36,069 nucleotides of DNA from DATKPA01 sp051955985. GTDB taxonomy: Bacteria; Planctomycetota; Phycisphaerae; WQYP01. A model generated the notes under the pieces. It did not search any database. It had not been told where the DNA came from and saw nothing but the letters and a program-made list of their open reading frames with translations. The position numbers and the translations under genes are program-made. Shown piece after piece: positions 7,456-15,898 of this stretch (position 1 is its first letter; every line of letters begins with the position of its first letter). Location: the NCBI GenBank assembly GCA_051955985.1, contig JBQCGD010000058.1, positions 1 to 36,069 on the forward strand, in the 5' to 3' direction.

Positions 7456-8589
7456 ATGCCCGTACCGATCTCCCAGATGTGGACTGTGGCCAGCTACGTG
7501 CTGAAGCAGAAGTTGCAGGGACGCAAGCACTACCCGCTGGTGTTGATGCTGGAACCGTTGTTTCGCTGCAACCTGGCTTGCGCGGGGTGCGGGAAGATTC
7601 AATATCCGCCGCACATTTTGAAGAAGAACCTGACGCCGGAACAATGTTTCCAGGCGGTGGAGGAGTGCGGGGCGCCAATGGTGTCGATTCCGGGCGGGGA
7701 GCCGCTGCTGCATCCGCAGATCAAGGAGATCGTGGAGGGGCTGATCGAGCGGAAGAAGTACATTTATCTGTGCACGAATGCGCTGCTGCTCAAGGAGAAG
7801 ATCGATCTCTTCAAGCCGAGCAAGTACCTGACGTTCAGCGTGCACATGGACGGTCAGAAGGATCATCACGATTTTGCGGTGTGCCGGGAGGGGACGTATG
7901 ACGTGGCGACCGACGGGATTCGGGAGGCGGTGAAGCGGGGATTCCGGGTGACGACGAACACGACGCTGTTTGACGGGGCGGATGCGAAGAGCGTGCGGGC
8001 GTTCTTTGATGAGATGATGGATCTGGGGGTGGAGGGGATGATGGTTTCGCCGGGGTATTCTTACGACAAGGCGCCGGACCAGCAGCATTTCCTGGGGCGG
8101 GCGAAGACGCGGAAATTGTTTACGAAGATCTTGTCGAACCGGAAGAAGCACTGGCGGTTCAACCAGAGCGCGTTGTTCCTGGACTTCCTGATGGGGAAGC
8201 GGCACTACAAGTGCACGCCGTGGGGGATGCCGACGTATAACATTTTCGGGTGGCAGAAGCCGTGTTATCTGCTGCAGGACGGGTATGTCGATACGTTTAA
8301 GGAATTGATCGGCACGACGTCGTGGGAAAATTACGGCACGGAGAGCGGGAATCCGAAGTGCGCGAATTGCATGGTGCACAGCGGATACGAAGCGTCGGCG
8401 GTGGATCACACGTTTGGATCGATCGGCGGGATGGTGGCGACGGTGAAGTCGATGCTGTTCAGCCGGAATCCGAACAAGGCGGCTCTCGAAGCGCTGGACG
8501 AGGCGGACAATGTTCCGCATGGGAAGGCGGTTTCGTTGACAGTGAGTGCGAAGCCGGCGAGTGAAGCGCGAGAGACCGCCAAGGTTTGA
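7456..8589 (+). CDS. hpnH: Hopanoid biosynthesis radical SAM protein HpnH
   Basis: A 377-residue radical S-adenosylmethionine enzyme. The 4Fe-4S motif CxxxCxxC is at Cys38, Cys42 and Cys45, within RCNLACAGCGK. Further family signatures are SIPGGEPL, LCTNALLL, SVHMDG, CTPWG and CADC-like CANCMVHSGYEA near the C-terminus. HpnH adds the 5'-deoxyadenosyl group of SAM to diploptene, giving adenosylhopane, the first step in C35 hopanoid side-chain assembly. The start has a good ribosome site (AGGAAGGA). hpnG is divergent 500 bases upstream. The last 35-40 residues after SIGGM form a tail. Neither squalene-hopene cyclase nor the other hpn genes are in the window. Confidence 0.97.
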   Translation: MPVPISQMWTVASYVLKQKLQGRKHYPLVLMLEPLFRCNLACAGCGKIQYPPHILKKNLTPEQCFQAVEECGAPMVSIPGGEPLLHPQIKEIVEGLIERKKYIYLCTNALLLKEKIDLFKPSKYLTFSVHMDGQKDHHDFAVCREGTYDVATDGIREAVKRGFRVTTNTTLFDGADAKSVRAFFDEMMDLGVEGMMVSPGYSYDKAPDQQHFLGRAKTRKLFTKILSNRKKHWRFNQSALFLDFLMGKRHYKCTPWGMPTYNIFGWQKPCYLLQDGYVDTFKELIGTTSWENYGTESGNPKCANCMVHSGYEASAVDHTFGSIGGMVATVKSMLFSRNPNKAALEALDEADNVPHGKAVSLTVSAKPASEARETAKV

Positions 8590-8596
8590 GCCGTTA

Positions 8597-8640
8597 TTTG
8601 CCACAGAGTCACCGAGTGCACAGAGACGCACAGAGGCGGT
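8597..8640. repeat. CACAGAG-type extragenic repeat
   Basis: The spacer behind hpnH contains CCACAGAGTCACCGAGTGC followed by ACAGAGACGCACAGAGG, i.e. three CACAGAG units at 10-24 base spacing. This degenerate short-period repeat is not coding. It belongs to a different class from the CTTCGTG and ATCGAAAATC repeats in this window. Confidence 0.55.
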
Positions 8641-8665
8641 TTCTGTTTTATTGAATGAGGGCGTG

Positions 8666-9091
8666 ATGCCGCAGGAAACGAAGATGATGCCGTCGAATCC
8701 GGAGGACCTGGAGGTTGCGCCGGGGTTTGTGCATGAGAAACTGGAGGGGTGGGTGCCGGCGCTGGCGAGCGAGGAGGAGACGCGCGTGGCGCTGGAGAAG
8801 GCGTTTGATTACCGGGGGGATGTGACGATCACGAAGAAGGATGGGTCGAAGATCGAGGGGTACATTTTCGATCGGCGCGGGGGGAAGACGCTGGCGGATT
8901 CCTCGGTGCGGCTGTTTCCGAAGGACCGGGACGAGAAGATCAGCATCTCCTATGCCGAGATCGCGGGGCTGGCTTTTTCCGGGCGCGACACGGCAGCGGG
9001 GAAGAGTTGGGAGACGTGGGTGAAGAAATACCAGGAGAAGAAGGCGGCGGGGGAGAAGAACATCGGGATCGAGGCGGAAAAGCTCGACTGA
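8666..9091 (+). CDS. Hypothetical protein downstream of hpnH
   Basis: A 141-residue soluble protein. The ATG at 8666 begins MPQETKMMP; the frame is open back to 8546, but that part overlaps hpnH and the repeat at 8597-8640, so I reject the longer start. The ribosome site is weak (GAGGG). The central region reads as beta strands, DYRGDVTITKKDGSKIEGY, followed by a basic turn, another strand (SVRLFP) and ISYAEIAGLAFSG, which resembles an Sm-like or small beta-barrel arrangement. The C-terminus is a charged helix (WVKKYQEKKAAGEK). No signal peptide or membrane segment is visible. It may be cotranscribed with hpnH (76-base gap). I do not recognise the family, and a hopanoid role is only inferred from position. 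Confidence 0.75.
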   Translation: MPQETKMMPSNPEDLEVAPGFVHEKLEGWVPALASEEETRVALEKAFDYRGDVTITKKDGSKIEGYIFDRRGGKTLADSSVRLFPKDRDEKISISYAEIAGLAFSGRDTAAGKSWETWVKKYQEKKAAGEKNIGIEAEKLD

Positions 9092-9633
9092 GCGGTTCGG
9101 ATTCGGGGGCGTCAATGGCACGCGGCACTCGCTCGATGTGCAACGGGGGACTGGGTGGGGTGACTGTTTTCTTTCTTACTGAATTCTTAGACGCGAGGCC
9201 CCGGCGTTTGTGCTGCGAGGGGCGGTGGCTCACGTCCAGGCAGGTTGCGGGCTGCTGAATCGGGATGCAGCGTCGGGTGGGACGCCTAAAGTTGCGGCGC
9301 GGGGAGATGCGGCTGTCGCACGGTATTGATCGCCATCTATAAAATTATTTGCTGTGCGCAGATCAGTGCGGGGCGGGGGGCGATATTCTGGTTTTTTCTC
9401 GAGAAATAATGGAAGAAGATGGGGGCGCGCGGCGCCTGGTTTCGCCGGGGGATCGGGTGGTGCAACGCGCGGCGCACTGCGATGTGGCATCTTCTTTGCC
9501 AATTTGCCGTCGGAAGAAATTTTTCACTCCATCGATATTGTTGGCATCGGCGCAGACGACCGGCAATTGCTTTCGGGACGTGTGATTCCGAACCGGAGAA
9601 CGTGCGCGCAGGTGCTGCATGGAAGGAGAATTC
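9092..9633. other. Non-coding gap upstream of the PEP-CTERM amidase
   Basis: About 540 bases without a believable gene. Short frames overlap each other in several phases and show no domain features. AT-richer patches lie at about 9165-9190 and 9335-9352, and these are the likeliest places for the amidase promoter. I see no clear hairpin or repeat. Confidence 0.5.
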
Positions 9634-11361
9634 ATGTCACTTGGAAGAAGAAGCGCTGCGGCGCTTGCGGCAGCGGTCTGCGCGGCCATTCCACTTGTTT
9701 CGGCGGCAGCGCCGATCAACGTGGTGGAATTGACCGCGACGGATATTGAATCCGGATTGTCGACAGGGACGTTCACGGCCGCGGACGTGATGCAGTCGTA
9801 TCTCGATCGAATCGACACGTACAATTCGTATTACAACGCGTTCACTTACATCAATCCCAATGCGCTTCAGCAAGCGCAGGCGGACGATGCGATCATCGCG
9901 GCGAACGGCGGGCAGGTTCCGGCGGGGATGCCGCTCTTCGGGGTGCCGGTGGTGGTGAAGGATTCGATGAACGTGGCGGGGGTGCGGACGACGGCGGGAT
10001 ATTCGGGTTTCACCTCGGAGAACGGCGGTGCGGACATGATTCCGCTGGCGGATTCACCGATCGTGGCGCGGTTGAAGGCGGCGGGAGCCATTATCCTGGG
10101 GAAGACGAATCTGCCGGCGTTTGCGCGGAGCGGGGCGAGCGCGAACACGAGTTATCTCGGGCCGACGCTGAATTCCTACAACCCGGCCATCATTCCTGGC
10201 GGCAGCAGTTCGGGGACGGCGACGGCGGTGTCGGCGAGTTTCGCGACGATCGGGACGGCGGAGGAAACGGGGGGCTCGATTGAAAATCCCGCGGGGGCGC
10301 AGGGGCTGGTGGGCGTGAAGACGACATTCGGGCTGGTGCCGACATCGGGCGGCGTGCCGTTGAACGGCTCGACGCGCGATGTGTTCGGCGTGAATGCAAA
10401 GACGGTGACGGATGCGGCGAATTTTCTGTCAGTGATTGCGGGGCCTGATGCGTCGGATCCGAAGACATCGGTTTCTCCCGGCGCGCCATCGCATGGGTAC
10501 GCCGCGGGATTGAGCAACACGTCGTTGCAGGGGAAGGTGTTCGGGTTGTTCAGTCCGGCGTTCAAGGCGAATACGACGTTGTCGCCGGAGACGCAGGCGC
10601 TTTACAACAATGCGATCAACGTGCTCAAGGCGCAGGGGGCGACGGTGATTACGGATCCGTTCTCGGATCCGAAGCTGGCGAAGGCGTTCAATACGATGAT
10701 GAGCACGCCGATCACGAGTCCGGCGGGGACATTTTCGTTAAGTGCGTACAGCGGCGTGAATGAGCCGAATGATCTGCAGCAGTGGCTGGCGACGCTGGAT
10801 CCGTCGAAGTCGCCGACGACGGTTGCGGCGTTCAAGGCGAAGACGGGGATTGACTTGCTGGCGCCATCAAGCGCCGGGGGACCGCTGCTGGGGGCGAATC
10901 TGAGCAGCACGCCGGGGCTGGCAGTGTCGGTGACGGAGCCGGACGTTTCGCAGGATGCGCTGGTGCAGGCGTTCATGTCGGGCCGGGCGCAGATGCTGGC
11001 GGAATTTCAGCAGGTGATGAAGGATTACGGGCTGGACGGGTTTTTCTTTCCGCAGGAGTGGCGGGAACCGGGGGCACTGGTGGGGGGGAGTTATGCGAAC
11101 ACGAGCGTGTCGGAGATCAACATCATGGGGACGCCGCAGGTGAATCTGTCGGGCGGATATTATGCGGATGGGACGCCGTTCAGCGTGGCGTTCCTGGGGG
11201 ACGTGTGGAGCGAGCAGAGCCTGCTGAGTTATGCGTACGACTTTGAGCAGGCGACGCAGTACCGGGTGGCGCCGACGCTGGTGCCGGAGCCCGCGAGCCT
11301 CGGGATGCTGGGGGCGGCGTTCGGCGGGCTGCTGGTGCGGCGCCGGCGGGCGTGTCAGTAA
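9634..11361 (+). CDS. Secreted amidase-signature enzyme with PEP-CTERM anchor
   Basis: A 575-residue amidase-signature hydrolase, cleaving an amide bond of unknown substrate outside the cytoplasm. The start at 9634 has AAGGAG at 9623-9628 and opens a signal peptide (MSLGRRS, Ala-rich core, cut near VSAAA). The catalytic triad is intact: Lys109 in VVVKDS, cis-Ser191 in GGSSSG and nucleophile Ser215 in ETGGSIENPA. The Ser-Ser spacing of 24 is the same as in the family. The C-terminus has VPEPAS, a hydrophobic helix and an RRRR cluster, the PEP-CTERM sorting signal recognised by exosortase and linked to exopolysaccharide envelopes. Amidases of this family are usually cytoplasmic, so export plus anchoring is notable. 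A terminator follows. Confidence 0.93.
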   Translation: MSLGRRSAAALAAAVCAAIPLVSAAAPINVVELTATDIESGLSTGTFTAADVMQSYLDRIDTYNSYYNAFTYINPNALQQAQADDAIIAANGGQVPAGMPLFGVPVVVKDSMNVAGVRTTAGYSGFTSENGGADMIPLADSPIVARLKAAGAIILGKTNLPAFARSGASANTSYLGPTLNSYNPAIIPGGSSSGTATAVSASFATIGTAEETGGSIENPAGAQGLVGVKTTFGLVPTSGGVPLNGSTRDVFGVNAKTVTDAANFLSVIAGPDASDPKTSVSPGAPSHGYAAGLSNTSLQGKVFGLFSPAFKANTTLSPETQALYNNAINVLKAQGATVITDPFSDPKLAKAFNTMMSTPITSPAGTFSLSAYSGVNEPNDLQQWLATLDPSKSPTTVAAFKAKTGIDLLAPSSAGGPLLGANLSSTPGLAVSVTEPDVSQDALVQAFMSGRAQMLAEFQQVMKDYGLDGFFFPQEWREPGALVGGSYANTSVSEINIMGTPQVNLSGGYYADGTPFSVAFLGDVWSEQSLLSYAYDFEQATQYRVAPTLVPEPASLGMLGAAFGGLLVRRRRACQ

Positions 11362-11368
11362 AAGAACC

Positions 11369-11425
11369 GGGCCGCTCGTTGCTTGTGGAAGGAAGACGTG
11401 GGCAGCGAGCGGCCCCACTTATTTT
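11369..11425 (+). terminator. Terminator after the PEP-CTERM amidase
   Basis: A 14-base stem, GGGCCGCTCGTTGC (11369-11382) with GCAGCGAGCGGCCC (11402-11415), has only one G-U pair and is followed by ACTTATTTT. The 19-base loop is long but the stem is very stable. It ends the amidase gene before the next gene starts at 11484. Confidence 0.75.
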
Positions 11426-11483
11426 GCGGGGGGGTGGCGGAAGTTTCTCGACGCAGTTTCATCGAGGAATTAACATGTGACGA

Positions 11484-13484
11484 ATGTTTGGGAAATCATT
11501 CACAGCGTACATGGTGAGCGCGTACGTGTGGCTGCCGTTCGCGGCATACTGGGCGGCGAGCGCCTTGTTTGTGCGACGGAACCGGTCGACCGACGGGTGG
11601 GGATGGCTGACGGCCTACCGCGTGCCGGAAGTGCTCGGGTTTGTGCTGTTGTTGCATGGGCGGCATCGGGGGTGGTTGAGCGGGGAGATTTACCAGAGCG
11701 ATCTTGCGGAGTGGCTGGGCATGTGGGTGGCGCTCGGGGGCCTGGCGTTTGCCGTGTGGGCACGCGTGCACCTCGGGAAATACTGGAGCAGCGCGGTGTC
11801 GCTGAAGGAGGGGCAGCGGGTGGTGCGGACGGGGCCCTATGAAATCGTGCGGCATCCGATTTACACCGGCATTTCAACGGGGGCGCTGGGGACGGCGATT
11901 GCGGGCGGGACGCTGGACGGGTTCGTCGGGTGGGCGCTGATCCTCGGCGGCTACCTGCTGAAACTGCGGCGGGAGGAGGCGGTGCTGACGAAGGAACTGG
12001 GGGAGGAGTATTCGCGCTACCGCGAGGAGGTGCCGGCGCTGCTCCCATTTGGGCAGGCGAAGGGGCGGGTGAGGCTGATGGTGCAATCGCCGGCGTTTGT
12101 TCACGCGGCGCTTCGGTCGGAGCGGTTTCGGATCTTTGGGATTCTGACGTTCGTGGGCGCGTTTATCATTTTGAACATTTCGCGGATGCTCTGCTGGCAG
12201 GCGTCACCGCGGGATATCTCGCGCGGATGGGAATACATCGTTTTCTGGCTGGTGGTTGGAGCTTATGAGGGGGGACTGCTGTGGCTGGCGACTCGGGCGA
12301 TGCGGCGAGGCCGGAGCGTGAGCGGGTGGGTGTGGGTGGTGAACACGATCGTTGAGTGTTCTTTTCCGACGGTGGCGGTGCTGGGACAGACGGGGGACAA
12401 ATCCCTGCTGGGGCCGTACCTGGCGCTGATGTCGGGAAGCCTGCTGTTGTACGCGCTGTTCATCATCCTATCGACGCTGCGGCTGAGTCCGATGATGTGC
12501 GTTCTGGCCGGGGCTGTGTCGGCGGGGGGGTACACGGGGGCGTATGTATTGACCCTGCACCTCGCGCCGCACAACCCGCACCGGGATATTTACCACACGG
12601 AGTCGTTTGTGATGGCGGCGATGCTGCTTTTCGGAGCGGGATTGACAGCGGCGGCGGTGGCGCGGCAGATCCGCGAGCACGTGGTTGCGGCCCTGCAGGA
12701 AGCGGAGACGCGGCGGAAACTGGATCGCATGGAGCAGGATGTGCGCACGGCGCGGATGATCCAGATGGGGTTGCTGCCGAAGGGGCCGCCGGCGGTGGAA
12801 GGGTATGACATTGCGGGGTGGAGCGAGCCGGCTGACCAGACGGGGGGCGACTATTACGACTGGATGGAGCTGCCCGGGGGGAAGGTGCTGTTTACGATTG
12901 CCGACGCGACGGGGCATGGCATCGGTCCGGCGCTTCTGGTGGCCGCGTGCCGGGCGTATTTTCGGGCGATCGCGATGCACGGGGACCCGTTGGAGGAGAT
13001 TACCTCGCGGGTGGATGAACTGGTTGGGCGGGATTGTCCGGATGGGCGGTTTATCACGGCGGCGGTGGCACTGCTAGAGCCGGAGAGGCACCGGTTGAGT
13101 TTGTATTCGGCGGGGCATGCGCCGATTTATCTGTTTCGTGCGAGAGAGGGGAGCATTGAGGAGTTCGAGGCGAATCAACCGCCGTTGGGGATTTGCTTCG
13201 GGTGCGATGAAACTTCGCGGGCGAGGGTGTTCGAGATGCAGGAGGGGGACGCGCTGGTGCTGGTGACCGATGGCTTTTTCGAGTGCGCCAACGCAGCGGG
13301 GGAGTTGCTGGGAACGGAGCGGCTGGGCGAGGCGATCCGGAGGCATTGCAGCAGGGGCGCCGGCGATGCGATTGAGGGATTGCATGGGGATGTGACGGCG
13401 CATGCGAGCGGCGTTCAACAGGCGGATGACATGACCGTGGTGATCATCAAAAGGCGGGCCGGTTCGATCGTCACTTCCATGTGA
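11484..13484 (+). CDS. Fusion: isoprenylcysteine methyltransferase-like domain + membrane module + SpoIIE/RsbU-type PP2C phosphatase
   Basis: A 666-residue membrane protein in three parts. Residues about 85-190 match the ICMT/PEMT-type membrane methyltransferases, with RTGPYEIVRHPIYTG (115-129) and RREEAVL...EYSRYREEVPALLPF at the end. Residues about 212-395 contain five or six membrane segments with no obvious catalytic motif, perhaps a sensor. After a short coiled coil (400-425), residues 432-656 form a SpoIIE/RsbU-type serine phosphatase with metal ligands in GGDYYD (Asp456), DATGHG (Asp474), VTDGFFE (Asp596) and the terminal ADDMT. Such phosphatases usually reactivate anti-anti-sigma factors; no partner gene is in the window. 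The frame is continuous and the start at 11484 is the first possible one after a stop at 11478, with no good ribosome site. The domains are clear; the combined role is unknown. Confidence 0.9.
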   Translation: MFGKSFTAYMVSAYVWLPFAAYWAASALFVRRNRSTDGWGWLTAYRVPEVLGFVLLLHGRHRGWLSGEIYQSDLAEWLGMWVALGGLAFAVWARVHLGKYWSSAVSLKEGQRVVRTGPYEIVRHPIYTGISTGALGTAIAGGTLDGFVGWALILGGYLLKLRREEAVLTKELGEEYSRYREEVPALLPFGQAKGRVRLMVQSPAFVHAALRSERFRIFGILTFVGAFIILNISRMLCWQASPRDISRGWEYIVFWLVVGAYEGGLLWLATRAMRRGRSVSGWVWVVNTIVECSFPTVAVLGQTGDKSLLGPYLALMSGSLLLYALFIILSTLRLSPMMCVLAGAVSAGGYTGAYVLTLHLAPHNPHRDIYHTESFVMAAMLLFGAGLTAAAVARQIREHVVAALQEAETRRKLDRMEQDVRTARMIQMGLLPKGPPAVEGYDIAGWSEPADQTGGDYYDWMELPGGKVLFTIADATGHGIGPALLVAACRAYFRAIAMHGDPLEEITSRVDELVGRDCPDGRFITAAVALLEPERHRLSLYSAGHAPIYLFRAREGSIEEFEANQPPLGICFGCDETSRARVFEMQEGDALVLVTDGFFECANAAGELLGTERLGEAIRRHCSRGAGDAIEGLHGDVTAHASGVQQADDMTVVIIKRRAGSIVTSM

Positions 13485-13586
13485 ACGGGAGGGTTTTGCG
13501 GGATGGCGGCGTTGATGAGCGGATGATTTCGCTTGCCGCGGCTGGCTCGTCGAGAAGAAAGGTGGAGGCGGCGGTGACCTGGCGGG

Positions 13587-15836
13587 TCATGGCCAATCGA
13601 TCCCCACGGATTTGCCGGCGATCGGTTCGGCGGGCAGCGGCACGTGTTTGGATTTGCCGTCGAGGGTAATGGTGAGAGCGTCGAGGGACTGCGTCGGATC
13701 GGCGATCGTGAGGTGCAGCTTCCCGCCGTTTGTCGTCAGAAGGAGGGCGCAGGGATGATCGACCTGGATCTGGTGATCCGCGGTGGAAAGTTTTCCGGCG
13801 GACCAGAAAATGGCACCGACGGCATCGTCAAAAACCGCGGCCTGCAGGGCGGGCGTATTGGAAAGCAGGTGAATCCGATTTTCAGGCAGCAGCTTGAGCG
13901 AAGGAAGATCGGTCGTGGGGGCGACGGCATAGACGTACGAAGCGTGCTGCGGGCCTGCACCGTGCGAAATGGCGAGCGTGAAGACGGGTTTTGTCACGTC
14001 GGCGGCAGGCGTGCTGGGGGTTTCGAACACGTCCTTCCAATTTCCGATGGCGTCGCCGGCGTGAAGATTTATTTCGGTCGGAAGAGGGAAGTAGTACTCG
14101 AGGCCGTCGTGTTCGATGGTCTTGGCCTGGCCGATGTAATCGGTGGGGGGGTGCAGGAGGGTTTCGTTCAGGCGGATGTCGCCGTGGAGAAGGCACTGGT
14201 TGAGCGTGGTGAGTGCGACGTCGCTGCCGGTGGAGGAGATGGCGGCGCCCATGCAGAGGGTCATTCCATTCGAGTAGAACCATGCCTTGTGTGCGCTGAG
14301 ACTGTCGCGATGGAAGTCGAAGGCGATGGCGGCGCGGCTGCCGTCGGAAGCGCCGCCGACAAAGGCAGTGCCGGGGGGCTTCGCGGGACGTGTTGGGGCG
14401 GGGTTGGCGGGCGGAAGGGTGGGGTCTGATTTGCGCCGCTCGGGTTTCTTCTCCTTGCCGGAGGCTGATTGTTCCGCGCGCGGTTTCACCCAGGTGAGCG
14501 GGGAATCGTCGAGAAGCGAGGTGGTCCCCGGGATCATGCGCCAATTCCAGACGGGGAAGATGTCGGTGTATTCCTTGCCGCTGCGATAGAAGAACGTGGC
14601 GCCATCCGGGAGATGATTGCCGGAGACGTTTTCCGAATTGACGGTTTCGCCGCCAATGACACGGTTGGAATGCATTTTGAGCGTGGACATCAGGTCGGCG
14701 GAGCGGTGGACGAGGTAATCGGACTTGTAGAAAAATTGCGTGCCGAGCAGATCATTGGGCGCGTCGTGCTCATTGCGGGCGACGAACGCGGTGTATTGCC
14801 TGGCATAGGACGGATCGACCAGCGACATGCTTTGCATGACGGCGGAGATGGTGGAGCACTTGGATCGCGGCGAGTGGGGGAAAAGCTGGCGTCCGCAGGC
14901 GGAAATGTCCATCACGCCGTTCCAGCAGGTCCAGTTCAGGCCTTCGAGAAGGTAGTGGCGGAGAATGTCGATTTTTTCGTCGGGGAACGCGTAGCGGGTG
15001 TCACGCAGGACGATGGCCCAACGCGTGATGTCGATGGCGAATGCCATGCCGTAGTTGCCGAACTGCTGCTGCGGCCCGTGCTGGTGGAAGGACCAGTCGT
15101 GCTGGATGCCCTCGTCCGGCACGCCGAGCTGAATGCGCGAGAGCACGACTTCATCCGCGATGATGCCGGCCGCTTGGCGCATGAGGGAAACATCGCCGGT
15201 GAGGGCCGCCTTCATGATGTTGTTGCCGGCAATCCAGACGCGGTTCTGGCCGGTCATGGCGCCGATCTTGGACCGGGGCATGACCACGTCGGTGATGTAG
15301 TCGCGTTCGAGGGGACGCAAGTCCTTATCGAGGAGGAGCGCAATCGTGCCGAGGATCTTCGGCGTGCCGATGACGTTGTACCACCAGTTGGGGCAGATGA
15401 AGTCGTTTTTACCCCAGAACTGCAGGCCGCGGTGAACGGCGTCGATGGCTTTTTCGGATTCTGCGGGGGACGTTTCCGGGCGGCGGGCGTAGACCGTCAG
15501 CGCCAGCAAGCGGGTGAGCTGGTTGTAGGCGGGCCAGGAGGAGCGAGCGTCCAATGCATAGTCGATGTCGCGCCAGGAGCCGTCCTGGCGCATTGTTGTC
15601 ATCAGCTTTGCCGCTTGAGAGACGGAGGTCTTCGGCAGCTCGACATCATCGAGGAGCCGGTCGCCGCGGCCGGTAGCGGGCGCGATGCAATATTGCCGGA
15701 ATTGCCGGGCAACCTGGACGATCTGCGGATCGACCTGGGCCGTCGGGCGCGTCGCCGGAGGATCGCCGGCACATGCGGCCTGGGTGAGTCCCGCCATCAC
15801 GATCGCAGCAAAATGAATCCCACGTTGTGTTTTCAT
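13587..15836 (-). CDS. Polysaccharide lyase family 8 (chondroitin/hyaluronan/xanthan lyase-like), secreted
   Basis: A 749-residue secreted lyase that probably cleaves uronic-acid-containing polysaccharides by beta-elimination. A signal peptide opens the protein (MKTQRGIHFA...QAACA). The alpha/alpha-toroid domain carries family signatures: CPNWWYNVIGTP (149-159), TGQNRVW with candidate catalytic Asn198, and DWSFHQH followed by NYG with candidate His253 and Tyr262. The central beta domain has DGATFFYRSGKEY, then WRMIPGTTS, both typical of PL8. The reading frame stays open upstream to 16802, but that part lies inside the oppositely framed permease and is not real; the ATG at 15836 with its signal peptide is the start. 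The APC permease lies just upstream on the same strand (62-base gap). The substrate among PL8 activities cannot be settled by eye. Confidence 0.9.
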   Translation of the reverse strand: MKTQRGIHFAAIVMAGLTQAACAGDPPATRPTAQVDPQIVQVARQFRQYCIAPATGRGDRLLDDVELPKTSVSQAAKLMTTMRQDGSWRDIDYALDARSSWPAYNQLTRLLALTVYARRPETSPAESEKAIDAVHRGLQFWGKNDFICPNWWYNVIGTPKILGTIALLLDKDLRPLERDYITDVVMPRSKIGAMTGQNRVWIAGNNIMKAALTGDVSLMRQAAGIIADEVVLSRIQLGVPDEGIQHDWSFHQHGPQQQFGNYGMAFAIDITRWAIVLRDTRYAFPDEKIDILRHYLLEGLNWTCWNGVMDISACGRQLFPHSPRSKCSTISAVMQSMSLVDPSYARQYTAFVARNEHDAPNDLLGTQFFYKSDYLVHRSADLMSTLKMHSNRVIGGETVNSENVSGNHLPDGATFFYRSGKEYTDIFPVWNWRMIPGTTSLLDDSPLTWVKPRAEQSASGKEKKPERRKSDPTLPPANPAPTRPAKPPGTAFVGGASDGSRAAIAFDFHRDSLSAHKAWFYSNGMTLCMGAAISSTGSDVALTTLNQCLLHGDIRLNETLLHPPTDYIGQAKTIEHDGLEYYFPLPTEINLHAGDAIGNWKDVFETPSTPAADVTKPVFTLAISHGAGPQHASYVYAVAPTTDLPSLKLLPENRIHLLSNTPALQAAVFDDAVGAIFWSAGKLSTADHQIQVDHPCALLLTTNGGKLHLTIADPTQSLDALTITLDGKSKHVPLPAEPIAGKSVGIDWP

Positions 15837-15898
15837 GCGGCTATTGTGACAAAGAAGTTGCAGTTGCACCACACGCACAAAAGAATTTCCGATCGCAT

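Noticed and set aside
8597..8640. CACAGAG repeat as a CRISPR array
   Set aside because: Units are only seven bases with irregular 3-17 base intervals and there are no spacers of uniform length or cas genes.
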